Assembly: GCA_905221605.1 (NCBI GenBank)
Contig: CAJNDS010002279.1
Location: 129,001 to 193,000 of the forward strand
DNA length: 64,000 bases
Reading direction: 5' to 3'
DNA from: Symbiodinium natans
Lineage: Eukaryota; Sar; Dinophyceae; Suessiales; Symbiodiniaceae
Shown here: positions 51,740 through 62,478 of the stretch, piece by piece
How the letters are laid out: each line of letters begins with the position of its first letter
How positions within the stretch are numbered: position 1 is the stretch's first letter
Made by a program: the position numbers and the translations under genes
The notes under the pieces: model-generated
Seen by the model: the letters and a program-made list of their open reading frames with translations, nothing else
Told to the model about the DNA's origin: nothing
The model's database searches: none

Positions 51740-51940
51740 AGGCGGCAATTCAGTGGGCACGGATTCTACAGGGCCGCAGAAGACAGACTTGTTGGAGAAG
51801 GCTCAGAGTGTGATTTGCTGCTCTCGACGTGTGTTTCGCCTTGCGCTGGTACGTCGAATTGCCAACAGGACGGTGGCGGCAATTCAGTGGGCACGGATTC
51901 TACAGGGACGCAGAAGACAGCCAGAGAGCCCGATAGAAGT
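51740..51940 (+). CDS. putative IQ-motif exon, partly duplicated
   Basis: GGCGGCAATTCAGTGGGCAC.. occurs at 51741-51784 and 51876-51919 with one difference in 44 bases. Each encodes AAIQWARILQGRRRQ, matching the calmodulin-binding IQ pattern (IQxxxRxxxxR). The second sits in a longer frame (SVICCSRRVFRLALVRRIAN..) of similar helical basic character. The first copy is in another frame, so splicing or decay separates them. IQ motifs occur in myosins and many calmodulin-binding proteins; which one is unknown. Confidence 0.42.
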
Positions 51941-52228
51941 CAAGTTAGGGGAAAGGGTTTTCAAAGTTCGACTTCGCTCTACAGAATTTCCTACCCCCAA
52001 AACTCACATACCTGGATGGGCCATAAGCATAAACCCTACACCATTTCTGAGGCCCTTAGTAGGGCCCTTAGCCCCTTTAAAGTCCTGAATCTTCAAAACC
52101 TAGGACCCTAAACCCTGAAACCCTGAACCCTAAACCCGAAACCCCTATCTTCTCAACCGCTAAACCCCTCCAAAACCCTAACCCTCCCTTCTAAACCCTT
52201 AAGCCTAAGCCCTAAACCCTGACCCCCC

Positions 52229-52309
52229 GCCCTCGAAGGTCAGGAGCCAACACCACCAACACTGATTCACCGTCAAGCTGTTGGCCTGCTGATGCTCTAC
52301 CCCTCGTAA
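52229..52309 (+). CDS. putative 3' exon, unrecognised
   Basis: 26 codons then TAA: ALEGQEPTPPTLIHRQAVGL... Confidence 0.38.
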   Translation, partial: ALEGQEPTPPTLIHRQAVGLLMLYPS

Positions 52310-52562
52310 GGCACCCTTATTACAGTGGTCCCTGTGCCCGAAACCCTACTAAACCCTAAACCCCAAACCCTAAACCCTCGCCCTAAACCCTAAACCCTAA
52401 ACCCTAAGCCCTAAGCCCTAAGCCCTCTAGGCCCTAAGCCCTAAACCTAAGCCCTACCCTGTAAGCCCCCGAAAGCCTAGGCCCCCGTGGGTAGTAGCCC
52501 GAAACCCTAAACCCTAAACCCTAAACCCTAAACCCTAAACCCTAAACCCTAAACCCTAAACC

Positions 52563-52688
52563 TTTCGGTTTACGGAAAGCAGCGGCAAAGCCGCGGCCAC
52601 CCCACACAAGATGGCCTCCGCTGCAACGAGTTTCAAAGTTTCGAGCTTCATGGCCGAGCATGCTTTGCCCAGTCTAGGGCTCCGGGGT
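52563..52688 (+). CDS. putative exon, unrecognised
   Basis: 42 open codons, FRFTESSGKAAATPHKMASA.. SSFMAEHALPSL, GC3-rich, from a CCCTAAA array to a TTTAGGG array. Contains an internal ATG (52611) that could be a start. Confidence 0.4.
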
Positions 52689-52897
52689 TTAGGGTTTAGG
52701 GTTTGGGGTTTGGGGTTTAGGGTTTAGGGGGTTTAGGGACTTCTTTTGGGGGGATTGAGGGTTTAGGAGAGAGCGGGTTCAGGGTTTGCCCTAAACCCTA
52801 AACCCTAAACCCTACTGAGAGCGGGGTTTGGGGGGTTTTTGGAGGCTCTCAGGGCTGCAAATGGCTCTAAAGAAGTCTCTTTAAAATGGCTCGGACA

Positions 52898-53045
52898 TGG
52901 CTGCTTGGAATCCTTTTTGACTGAGTAAGTAGGGTTCGGGGTTTAGGGTTTAGGGTGTAGGGTGTAGGGTTTAGGGTTTAGGGTTTAGGGGGCTTCTACG
53001 GGGATACTAAGTACTGACACTTACTAAGTCAAAAGAGCTTCCAGT
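52898..53045. mobile_element. family G element carrying a TTTAGGG array
   Basis: Left end GCTTGGAATCCTTTTTGACT and right end ACTAAGTCAAAAGAGCTTCC are inverted. A TTTAGGG array (52935-52992) sits between, absent from other G copies. Confidence 0.55.
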
Positions 53046-53263
53046 AGTAGGAAAAGGAAGGGCTTTTGAGGGTCTAAAGGCGTTAAAAAGGCTTTGGCTG
53101 GCCTCAGTGGGCTTTTTTTCAGCATTGGCAGGCTGTGTACGGTAAGGCTTGGGCTAGGAGAGCCCTAAATCCTGTTTCAAGATGAGGGTTTAGGGTTTAG
53201 GGGTTAGGGGTTAGGGGCCCTAAACCCTAAACCCTAAAACCTAAACCCTAAGCTAGGGGTTGA

Positions 53264-53368
53264 CGGGTTCTTGATGCCCTTGAACTGGAGCTTTGTGCCT
53301 TCGCCGTGAGCTCAGCGACCCGTGGCTTCGGCCACACAGGGACTTGGGGAACAAGGGCCCTTACCTAG
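53264..53368 (+). CDS. putative 3' exon, unrecognised
   Basis: 34 codons to TAG, RVLDALELELCAFAVSSATR... Confidence 0.35.
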   Translation, partial: RVLDALELELCAFAVSSATRGFGHTGTWGTRALT

Positions 53369-53423
53369 GGTTTAGGGTTTAGGGTTTTGGGGTTTAGGGT
53401 TTGGGGTTTAGGGTTTAGGGTAA

Positions 53424-53549
53424 CAGCAAAACCCCGAATCCGCCTCAACCCTGAAACCTGAGCCGCCCCGAAAACACGGGCAGTGTCAACTTCGCGGCCA
53501 CAATCCCCAGTTCTCCCAGCCGACGCCCTCAAAAGCCTTGCTTAAAACA
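53424..53549 (+). CDS. putative exon, Gln/Pro-rich, unrecognised
   Basis: 42 open codons, QQNPESASTLKPEPPRKHGQ.., low-complexity hydrophilic, between TTTAGGG and CCCTAAA arrays. Confidence 0.35.
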
Positions 53550-53564
53550 CTTTCAAGTCCTTAA

Positions 53565-53715
53565 AAACTAAACCCTAAATCCCAAAGCCCCAAACCCCAA
53601 ACCCTAAACCCCAAACCCCAAACTATAAACCCTACGCCCTAAACCCCAAACCCCAAACCCTAAACCCTAAACCCCAAACCCTTAACCCTAAACCCCAAAC
53701 CCTAAACCCTAAACC
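53565..53715. repeat. CCCCAAA/CCCTAAA array
   Basis: Heptamers in which CCCCAAA and CCCTAAA alternate irregularly. Confidence 0.93.
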
Positions 53716-53732
53716 CCTCTAAGCATCCTTTT

Positions 53733-53810
53733 GTCCAGGGTCGCAGTAGCGCTGGGCCAAAGTTGTCCAGCCCACACGGCCCTGATCTGCACTTGACTTC
53801 ACCAGTTTAG
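53733..53810 (+). CDS. putative 3' exon, unrecognised
   Basis: Entry near CCTTTTGTCCAG|GG; VQGRSSAGPKLSSPHGPDLH.. to TAG. Confidence 0.35.
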   Translation, partial: VQGRSSAGPKLSSPHGPDLHLTSPV

Positions 53811-54207
53811 GGTTTAGGGGTAAGGGTTTAGGGTTTAAGGTTTAGGGTTTAGGGTTTAGGGTCCAGGGTTTAGGGTCTAGGGTCCAGGGTCCCAAGGTGA
53901 GATCGGAAACACCCTAAGCCCTGAACCCAACAAGGGCGCATTGCGTGTAGGGTGTCGGGCTGAGGGTTTAGGGTTTAGGGTTTAGGATCTAGGACGTCAA
54001 GAGGTGTGCTGCATCCTTTCGGGTTCCAAGCTTGAGGCTTTCATGGGTTTGTTACATTGTTGGGTTTGTTGGGTTTGCCCTTAAACCTAAACCCTAAACT
54101 CCTTGCCTGCTTCAGCGAGTGCGAGAGTCGAAACCCTAAACCCTAGACCCTGGACCCTAAACCCTAAGCCCTAAGCCCTAAACCCTAAACCCTAAACAAA
54201 ACCCGTA

Positions 54208-54303
54208 AAACCGGGCAAAGTGCCATCAAGCGCAGAGGGCCGTCGACCCAATGCACGGACCAGAATTCCATGGCGCGGGGCGCGAATACAAGTGGTCCTC
54301 TGA
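54208..54303 (+). CDS. putative 3' exon, basic, unrecognised
   Basis: 31 codons then TGA: KPGKVPSSAEGRRPNARTRI... Confidence 0.38.
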   Translation, partial: KPGKVPSSAEGRRPNARTRIPWRGARIQVVL

Positions 54304-54556
54304 CATAATCTCTTCCTGAGGTTTAGGGTTTAGGGTTTAGGGTTCTTTTTGCTTGTATACAACCCAAAGGCACATTAAACCTTCGTGTATCCAGACAGTG
54401 AGTTTGTGGACATCGTCAGAAGGCTTTTTGTGCCTTCAAGGGGGAGTGTAGGGGGAGTGTAGGATCACTAGGTAGGCTCTTGGGACATTTTCTTCCTGCG
54501 TAGACTATGGGGTAAGGTTTCAGGGTTGCGGGTTTAGGGTTCTAGTGTTTAAGGTT

Positions 54557-54655
54557 CTAGGTAGGCTCTGTGACATTGTTTAGTCTTCCTCTTTATGAGA
54601 TTTAAGAGGATCATATCCAGGAATATTTTTCAGAGGGTTTCAAGGGCCATCCTAG
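54557..54655. mobile_element. family B element
   Basis: CTAGGTAGGCTCTGTGACAT .. TTCAGAGGGTTTCAAGGGCC ..CATCCTAG. A truncated relative starts at 54467. No clear target duplication seen. Confidence 0.65.
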
Positions 54656-55008
54656 TAGAGTTATATTTAATATTTGCGAACCACCCAAGAAATGAAGAAT
54701 CGTCTTCCTACTGAGAACAATATAGGGATTTTAATTGTGTGTGTGTGTGTGTTTTTTTTTTTGGGGGGGGGGGTTCTTAAGGAAATAGTAGATAAGGCTC
54801 AGGGTTAGGGCTTCGGGACTTGGAGTTTAGGGTTCAGTGTTTGGGAGGGCAACCTTCAGCCCGAGCTTGCTCAGTCCTGGGTGAACCAAAGCCTGTAGGG
54901 GTTCAGGGTTTAGGGTTGATTAACCCTGATAAACCCTAAACCCTAAACCCCTAAACCCCAAACTTCCTCCCTTAGGCAGGGGGGTGGGGGGGGGGGGGGG
55001 GGGGGGGG

Positions 55009-55060
55009 GCTATAATCCCGATTAAGGACTGCTAGAAAGAACAAGGGGGAACATGCCAAG
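55009..55060. mobile_element. half of a family D element after a G tract
   Basis: GGCTATAATCCCGATTAAGGACTG .. AAGGGGGAACATGCCAAG is the right half; the left half is replaced by a G tract of more than 20 bases, i.e. a break at the palindrome centre. Confidence 0.6.
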
Positions 55061-55499
55061 GTCGGCCCAAGAAGTATTAGAAGTATTGTCCTGAGCTACC
55101 GTGATACCCGTTTCCCTTGTTTTGGTTCAAGGTTCCCTGAAAAAAAGTAACCACCACCACCCCCCCCCCCCCCCCCAGCAAAAAAACAGAAAAAACAACA
55201 AAAAACACTACAGAAAAGGATCACAAAACAAAACCAAGGTGCCCTCATTACAACATGGGTATTGGGCTACCAAGTTACACAAGTATGCTTTCTTGAACGG
55301 GCTCTCAAGGATCACCCTTTTCGAACAGTTTCCTGCCGGGTTACAGGGCCAATCTAGAGGAGGATCGGGTCTTGGCTTAGGGTTGACGATTTTGTTTTTC
55401 TTGGGGGGGGGGGGGGGGGGGGGGGGGGAAGGGAGGGGTTCGGATGTATTTCTGAATCTATAGGGTTTAGGATCCTTTTGCTGCAGATTCTGAAGATCT

Positions 55500-55823
55500 A
55501 TGTTCCGTGTCTACTTGGGCTACAATAAAGATGGCATCTTGTTGGCGGAACTCCAGTCCACACAGGTTCGAGTTTCTGCTTTGTATGGGCCCAGCATGTA
55601 TTGGAAAGGAGCTGCAGATCATGCCCTAAACCCTAAACCCTAAACCCTAAACCCTAAACCCTAAACCCTAAACCCTAAACCCTAAACGCCCTATACAGCT
55701 ACTTTTGGCTTCTAAGAGCACAGCGGGCCCGTGCCGGTGCCAGGATATCCCTCCACCATCCCGGAGATCACCGAGGACACGCGACCACTGGCAGTACTTG
55801 AAAGCCCTTCCTACCTACCGTAG
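55500..55823 (+). CDS. putative gene fragment starting at ATG, unrecognised
   Basis: ATG 55500 with an in-frame TGA nine bases upstream opens 42 codons: MFRVYLGYNKDGILLAELQS.. SALYGPSMYWKGAADHA. After a CCCTAAA array (55626-55688) a second open block, 55724-55823 (PVPVPGYPSTIPEITEDTRP.., TAG 55821-55823), may be its continuation. A donor GATC at 55613 and acceptor AG|GATA at 55733 would obey the 4-bp rule but select another frame, so the join is unresolved. Confidence 0.43.
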
Positions 55824-56479
55824 GCTTAGGGTTTAGGGTTTAGGGCTTAGGGTTTAGGGCTTAGGGCTTAGGGCTTAGGGTTTAGGGTTTAGGGTTCAGG
55901 GTATGTGCCCAAGAGTTTTTCTTGCAAGTGCAGTTGACCATGGACTGCGCTAGAGCTCTCCCCCCAACTTTACAAACTCTCATAAGGGAGATAGGTACCC
56001 CGCATCCCCCCGTAAACCCGAAACCCCTCCAGAAGCCTTCAAGGGAATATACATGGGTGGCCGAGCAACAGTCAAGACTGAAACTTGAGCCCAAAACCCC
56101 AAAGCCCCTAAAGTCAGGGTTTAGGGTTTCGGGTTTAGGGTGTAGTGTTAAGGGTGTAGGGTTTAGGGTTTAAGGAGCCTAGAACCGAAACCTGTCTACA
56201 AACGCGTCGATCGCACGTTCGGGCCCGCCATGTCAGTGTCGAGCGCGTGCAGAAGATAGAGCCAGGACGATGCAAGCATTAAACCCTCAACCCTAAACCC
56301 TAAACCCTCAACCCTAAACCCTAAATATACCCCCAACAACTGGCAGGCGTAGGCATCCTCGTTCTGTCATTGATGCTCTGGCTTTCTGGGATATTGAAAT
56401 ATGTACTTACGATTCCCCTAGGGTTTAGGGTTTAGGGTTTAAGTTTAGGGTTTAGGGTTTAGGGTTTAGGGTTTGTTCA

Positions 56480-56785
56480 GTTTCAGGGTACGCATCCGAA
56501 ACCCTACAGCCTAAAGCCTGATTAATTCTTAAACCAGAATCCCGACTATCAATTCCTCTTGTTTAGGTTCCGGGTGCATATCCTAAACCCCTGAAGCCTA
56601 AAACCTGATCAAATCTTCAACCAAAACCTCAGGTTAAGGGTACATATCCGAAGCCCCTGAAGCCTAAAACCTGATTAGATCTTAACCCAAAACCCTGACA
56701 AATCTTAAACCACAGGTTACGTGTACATATCCTAAACCCCTATAAAGCCTAAAACCTGATTAAGTCTTAAACCAAAAACCTGACT
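56480..56785. repeat. degenerate tandem repeat of about 75 bp
   Basis: Four diverged copies built on GGTTCCGGGTGCATATCCTA .. AAGCCTAAAACCTGAT .. TCTTAAACCAAAACC. Confidence 0.85.
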
Positions 56786-56792
56786 ACCAAGA

Positions 56793-57139
56793 GAGGAGCC
56801 CGCCACACAGTTGCGGCGCTTCCTCCGCACCCGCGAACTGCAACCTGGAGAGGCACTGCAGGGATTTAGGGTTTAGGGATTTAGGGTTTAGGGTTAGGGT
56901 TTAGGGTTTAGGGTTTAGGGTTTTAGATCTTTAGGGTAGTGCGTTTTCGGGTTTCGTGTTGTCAATCTAGGGTTGAAAGTGTTTTTTGGGGTCAGGGTCT
57001 GCTGCGGGGTTAGGTGTTAGAGCTTGTGGGTTGAGAACTTCATTTGAGACTTCCTGGTTTTGCAGCTTCATGCTCGCGTTTTGGTTGTCGAGTGCCTTTT
57101 GGTACAGAGATGTTTTGCATGGAAGAGCGGGGAAACCCT
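56793..57139 (+). CDS. putative CRAL-TRIO N-terminal exon(s)
   Basis: 56793-56861 reads EEPATQLRRFLRTRELQPGE.., close to the LLRFLRARKFDVEKA signature of CRAL-TRIO (Sec14-type) N-terminal domains. A following block, 57066-57139 after TTTTGCAG|, reads FMLAFWLSSAFWYRDVLHGR in a frame that would extend such a helix pair, but its acceptor lacks the AG|G used by other introns here. CRAL-TRIO proteins bind small lipophilic ligands; only the N-terminal part is seen. Confidence 0.38.
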
Positions 57140-57437
57140 AAACCCTAAACCCTAAACCCTAAACCGCAAACCCTAAACCCTTGAAACCATGAACCCCCCG
57201 GCAAGCCGCAGACAGCCCAAAAGCCTTCCCATGAATCCCTCAGAGCCCAAGACCCCTTAACTAAGAAATAGACCTTAAGCTACATAAGGATCCTTAGTAT
57301 GATTCCTTAGTTAATAATTCAGGAGTATTAGAGAACCCTTCAACACGAATCTCCCTAAACCCTAAACTGCCAGAACTGAATTGCCAGCCTTGAGCGAGCG
57401 TGAGCGTCGACACCCCCACAGCACGCAGTTGCTTTGG

Positions 57438-57555
57438 GAACCCTAAACCCTAAACCCTAAACCCTAAACCCTAAACCCTAAACCCTAAACCCTAAACCCT
57501 AAACCCTAAACCCTAAACCCTAAACCCTAAACCCCAAACCCCAAACCCCAAACCC
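57438..57555. repeat. CCCTAAA array
   Basis: About 16 units, ending in CCCCAAA x 3. Confidence 0.95.
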
Positions 57556-57618
57556 AACCAGGCTCAAACCCTGGTCTTCAAGCTGGGCCTCGTGCTGAGT
57601 GAGCGACTGCACATAGGT
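57556..57618 (+). CDS. putative exon, unrecognised
   Basis: Entry at AACCAG|GCT; AQTLVFKLGLVLSERLHIG, alternating hydrophobic. Proximity suggests it could belong with the CRAL-TRIO-like exon, unproven. Confidence 0.35.
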
Positions 57619-57906
57619 TTAGGGTTTAGGGTTCAGGGTTTAGGGTTAGGGCTCAGGGCTTAGGGCTTAGGGTTTAGGGTTTGGGGAATGGTTCCGATGC
57701 CCAGCCGCCAAAACCGGGGGCTTGGTGTCCGTGCTTGTATTGAGTTTCGACATGGAAAGGTGGAATCTATCCCCTATACGTACCTTATATAGCCCCTAAA
57801 CCCTAAACCCTAAACCCTAAACCCTGAACCCTGAACCCTGAACCCTAAACCCTAAGCCCTAAACCCTAAACCCTAAACCCTAAATAGCCCCAAAGGTCCC
57901 CCTTAC

Positions 57907-58002
57907 GGGCTTGAAATCGCGCGCGATGGCAGCTTTGAGCTTCGGCAACGATTTTATAGGGCTTCGGAGACCTCAACGGCAAAGCAACATGCACCCGAAG
58001 GG
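57907..58002 (+). CDS. putative exon, unrecognised
   Basis: 32 open codons, GLEIARDGSFELRQRFYRAS... Confidence 0.33.
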
Positions 58003-58089
58003 TTTGGGGCTTAGGGTTTAGGGTCTCGGGTTTAGGGTGCAAAAGACTCTGGCTTCCATTGAGAAGCCAACGTCCTGCAGCAGCTTGAT

Positions 58090-58250
58090 GCTAGGGGGTT
58101 TAGGGTTTTAGGGTTGTAGGGTTAGGGTTTTAGGGTTTTAGGGTTTTAGGGTTTTAGGGTTTTGGGGTTTTGGGGTTTTTGGATTTTTAAAATTTTCAAA
58201 TTTTCAAGATTTTAGGGTTTTAGGGTTTAGGGTTTAGGGTTTAGGGTTTC
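58090..58250. repeat. TTTTAGGG octamer array with a T/A-rich break
   Basis: Octamers pass into TTTTGGGG, then AATTTTCAAATTTTCAAG, then back to TTTAGGG. Confidence 0.92.
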
Positions 58251-58457
58251 GGAACCCCCTGAAAACAACTCACGGCGACTTCAGCCGCGCCGCACCGAAG
58301 GACGGGTGCGCGCACTCGGGTCAAGGTTGACAGGAAATCCATTGGCGTCCAATGACCATGCCTGACTTGGGCCATCTCGACCAATAAACCCTAAACCCTA
58401 TAAAGAGAGAAACCCTAAACCCTAAACCCCCTAAACCCTAAAAACCTAAACCCTAAG

Positions 58458-58568
58458 CAGTTCGGTACGAGATCAGAGCAGAGGCTGTCTCTGTGGAGCT
58501 CAGCCCTAAAACCCTCTGAGAAGCCTCTCCAGCCTAAACGACTCAAAGCTCACTTCGCAGTTTTCGGG
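58458..58568 (+). CDS. putative exon, frame uncertain
   Basis: 37 open codons, QFGTRSEQRLSLWSSALKPS.., basic. A second frame (RYEIRAEAVSVELSPKTL then stop) is also plausible. Confidence 0.32.
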
Positions 58569-59067
58569 CTTAGGGTTTAGGGTGTAGCGTAGGGTTTGGG
58601 GCTTAGCTTTTCGCTGGCTGGAATGCTCCGGTTCTTCAAGTTAGCAGTGCTGCTTTGTTCGCTGCGCAAGACAAAATCCTGCTACCAAGGCTCTCTTATA
58701 TGGGGTTCTTAAGGGGCGGGGGGTTCAAGGGGGGGGGGGGGGGTATGTAACCCCCCTAAACCCTAAACCCTAAAACCTAAACCTTAAACCCTAAACCCTA
58801 CTAAACCCTAAACCCCCACTACTCTCTGAGGCTCCCTAAGGTTCCCTATAGGTGCCTACCCCCCTTGAACCCCCCTCCCTTAAGAACCCTCTAGCTCTTG
58901 GCCCAGGCGCGCGGGACGAAATGGCCTCGGCCTCAGTCGCCCCATGCCCCTCACTGTCTGAACCTTGAACTTGGGGTTTAGGGTTTAGGGTTTAGGGTTT
59001 AGGGTTTAGGGTTTAGGGTTTAGGGTTTTAGGGTTTTAGGGTTTGGGTTTTGGGCATGTAGAGTAAC

Positions 59068-59160
59068 ATGGCTGCCGTAATTTGGGCCCAGCTGCACATC
59101 TTGCTCGTGCGGAGGGGTTGTGGTTCTCTGTTCTTGGTGATGGCTGACTCTAGCCCCTAA
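59068..59160 (+). CDS. short ATG-to-stop ORF
   Basis: MAAVIWAQLHILLVRRGCGS.. (30 codons, TAA) with an in-frame TAG just upstream. The hydrophobic N-terminus could be a signal or membrane anchor; as likely a first exon as a micro-ORF. Confidence 0.28.
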   Translation: MAAVIWAQLHILLVRRGCGSLFLVMADSSP

Positions 59161-59595
59161 ACTCAGTGCACCGGTACCCTAAGGTCCGGCTGAAAGTCGA
59201 AATGTTTTTGGTTTAGGGCTTATAAGGCTCAAACTCAAGCCCTTTCTCTTGGCAGTAGTAAGTAGCTTGCATTATCTGAGGCCAGTTGTTTCATTACTAG
59301 CATCAGCGAGAACAGTAATTTAGTTAGTTCCTGCCCTATAGTATGGTCTACTTTTGGCCCCAGCACCCCAAACAACAAGAGAAGAGTCCTAAGAGCATGA
59401 GAGCCTCAACCCTGATTTCAAACCTAGACTTGTCACAAGCACCCTACAGTCTAAACCCTTAACCAACAACTCCAAACCCAAAACAAGCCCCAAACCCTAA
59501 AACTCGCGTGGAGCCGGCTGTTGCAGAGAGCGCTTGCAAGCAAAAACCTCTGTGACCCTAAGCCCTCAACCCTAAACCCTAAACCCTAAACCCTA

Positions 59596-59688
59596 CGAAG
59601 ACATCGAAGCCTCGAGATTTGGGACCCGTCGATGCGGAGCTGGACCATGGTCTATGGCGAGTTCACAGTCGGGGCCCCTCAGTCGTTT
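59596..59688 (+). CDS. putative exon, Kelch-like resemblance only
   Basis: 31 open codons including LEIWDPSMRSWTMVYGEFTV, reminiscent of a Kelch blade (YDPxxxxWT). Two other frames are open, so weak. Confidence 0.33.
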
Positions 59689-60198
59689 AGGGTTTAGGCT
59701 TTAGGGTTTAGGGTTTAGGGTTTAGGGCTACTACTCAGACGGACTAAAACGGGAGCGGGGGAGTCGCGCTGCGCTGGCCCCCCGTTCCCGCTCATGCACC
59801 GGTAAAGGGTCTGGCTTTCAACTACCCTTTGCTTCAGAACCCTAAACCCTAAACCCTTCACCCTAGACCCTAAACGGTTTAGCTTTAGAGCTCAGGGTTT
59901 GGGATTGGGCATTTTCATGTGGTGCGAAACTCAGCGGCCCCCCCCCCCCCCCCCCCCCGGAGGTTCTTTGAGCCGCTATTGAAGCGCTACGCCAACTCCC
60001 GAACAGGGTTTAGGGTTTAAGGTTTAGGGTTCAGGGTTTAGGGTTTCCGTAAACCCCACTTTAAGAACTCCAAAGCCTACAAACAAAGAAAGGTGTTTGG
60101 GGTTCTTCACGTAAACCCTCAAGCCTATACAGCCTAAGCCCTAAACCCAAACCCTAAACCCTAAACCCTAAACCCTAAACCCACCACTCCACCCGCAG

Positions 60199-60258
60199 GT
60201 TGGCATAGGAGCTTCTTCCCGAGAGCTGCGCCGGGGCACCCTTCACGTCTCTGTGGGG
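60199..60258 (+). CDS. putative exon, unrecognised
   Basis: Clean acceptor CTCCACCCGCAG|GTT; VGIGASSRELRRGTLHVSVG up to a ten-unit TTTAGGG array. Confidence 0.35.
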
Positions 60259-60339
60259 TTTAGGGTTTAGGGTTTAGGGTTTAGGGTTTAGGGTTTAGGG
60301 TTTAGGGTTTAGGGTTTAGGGTTTAAGCTTTGGGCTTAG

Positions 60340-60840
60340 TGACTTTTTGAAAAGGGACTTGCTTAAGGCTTTAAAGGGTTGTTAGGGTGCTGGGGGCTGC
60401 TTAAACAGCCTTTGGGTTGTGCAAGGGCTTTGTTGGGTTTCTAGGGCGCTTAGAAGGGTTCTTAAAAGGCCTTCGGGTGGTTTAAGAGGTTTAGGGTTTA
60501 GGATTTATCGGGTTAAGGATTTAGGGTTTATGGTGCAGAGTGGAGGACAACCCTCAAATGTAGTGTATAGGGCTTGGGGTCTAGCTTGAACTTTCAGTTT
60601 CACCCAACAACCCAGAATCTTTGCCTCGCTGCGGTTTAGGGTTTATTGTTTTTGGGGTTCAGGGTTCAGGGTTTAGGGTTTAGCTTTTGGGGTTTTCAAG
60701 GGATGACCCCTAAGGTTGTGAACCCCCTAAGAGTGTTCCCCCGATTTTACTCCTAGTCTGACCCTTATATTCCCTTACCGTATCTTGAAACAGGGCTCAA
60801 ACCCAAGGGTACAACCTTGGGTCCAAGGTAGAGTCCCATG
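60340..60840. other. no gene recognised
   Basis: G/T-rich spacer with scattered TTTAGGG words and no good frame. Confidence 0.45.
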
Positions 60841-61192
60841 GGGGTTTAGGGTTTAGGTTTAGGGTTTAGGGTTTAGGGTTTAGGGTTTAGGGTTTAAGAA
60901 AACGTGGGGCAACATGGGTTGAGTGCGCAAGAGGGATCATGGGTTCAGGGCGGTTCAGTGTTGCCAGCACTACTTGTTGCTTGCACACACCCATCTGTAT
61001 TAACGAGTTGGGGTCCATTCTGAACCCAGCATGATTTCAAGATGATGGAGTGGGATTCAGGGTGGAGGGCTTGTCCGAAACTGGCTTCAGAAAGGGTTTA
61101 GGGTTTAGGGTTTATAGGGTTTATAGGGTTTAGGGTTTTAGGGTTTAGGGTTTAGGGTTTAGGGTTTAGGGTTTAGGGTTTAGGGTTTAGGG

Positions 61193-61303
61193 TGGATAGA
61201 GGAGGCCCTGGAACACGTCCAAGGCCTCTGTGGGGCCTTTAACAACGAGCGCGGTGTTGTAAAAACCGACGCCGCCCCGCTCTCAGCCTCCTGGGGGTCA
61301 GGG
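61193..61303 (+). CDS. putative exon, unrecognised
   Basis: 37 open codons, WIEEALEHVQGLCGAFNNER.., amphipathic helix-like start, GC3-rich, between two TTTAGGG arrays. A possible inner acceptor is GATAGAG|GAGG. Confidence 0.43.
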
Positions 61304-61770
61304 CTTGGGATTTAGGGTTTAGGGTTTAGGGTTTAGGGTTTAGGGTTTAGGGTTGCAAAGTTGGGGCTTTACGAAAAGGGACCCCGAATTAAGATAAACC
61401 CCAAAGCGTAGGATTCCCTTACAAGAAGGACCCCAATAACAGACCCCTAATTTGGGAAGCTCCCAGGTGCCGCCAGAGTCACGTTGGGCAGGTGTTTGAC
61501 ACATTTGCCCACATAACCCTTTCGATAGCGGCTGTAAAGCCCACATACAAACCCTAAACCCTAAACCCTAAAGAAACCTCTGAACCCAAATGGCTCACAT
61601 CTGGGAGCGTAGGGCTTGGTGGTTTTACCCAGAGACTTGAACCCTCAAGTTTTTAAGACTTGGCCGTGCGAAGGTCGAAGGTTTCGGGAGCCACGCCTTT
61701 GGTATGTCAGGTTTAGGTTCTGAGGTAGGTTTGCGAATCCCAGCACAACAATGTTCAGCTCTCCGTTTCT

Positions 61771-61989
61771 TTGTGTATTTGCGAGGGTCTGGTTCGAAAG
61801 ATTGTCGGGTTTACAGTTGAGGGTGGTTCCTTGCATTCTTGGGCGGTGGTGCCGCACAAAAAGCAGGGTACCCTCATGGATTATGCTTCCCCGCATGGTT
61901 CTAGCATGGGGCTTTGTGCGGTTTTCTTGGCACCTAAACCCACATGGCTTTGTGGTTTCAACACCCGCATCATTCCTCTTATGCCCTAA
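61771..61989 (+). CDS. putative 3' exon, unrecognised
   Basis: 72 codons to TAA at a CCCTAAA array: CICEGLVRKIVGFTVEGGSL.. then MGLCAVFLAPKPTWLCGFNT. A second overlapping frame is open; this one has the more even composition. Confidence 0.38.
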   Translation: MCICEGLVRKIVGFTVEGGSLHSWAVVPHKKQGTLMDYASPHGSSMGLCAVFLAPKPTWLCGFNTRIIPLMP

Positions 61990-62048
61990 ACCCTAAACCC
62001 TAAACCCTAAACCCTAAACCCTAAACCCTAAACCCTAAACCCTAAACC
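61983..62048. repeat. CCCTAAA array
   Basis: Nine perfect units. Confidence 0.95.
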
Positions 62049-62478
62049 TCATTTATTTTGTATTTATTCATCTGGGCACCGGCTCAGGGTCTGCACCACG
62101 CTTCCGTGATCTTTGCAGGTGCCCCTGGCGCCCTGCGAGACTCGTCTCTTTCTTCCCGCAGCCGACGTTGCGTGAGGCCGCACGTGCGAATTCAGAATCT
62201 TGGTTGCCCAGTGGTACCCTTTTCGCTTTTTGGTTTTGTAGGTCCCCTTCTAGAGTGAGCACTAGTGGTACCCTTTTTTTCCCTTTTTTGGTTTTCAAGG
62301 TTCCCTAAAAAAGTGACCAACCCCAAGATAGGGCACCCAGATTTTAATATTGTTATACTGGGCTACGAAGGAATGGCACAGGCCGCTCTGAACCCGAAGC
62401 CCTTCTAAAGCAACCCCCAACACCCCAAATCCAAATCCTAAGCTCGAAGCTCCAATCATTGAACTCCTCAAAAGCACC

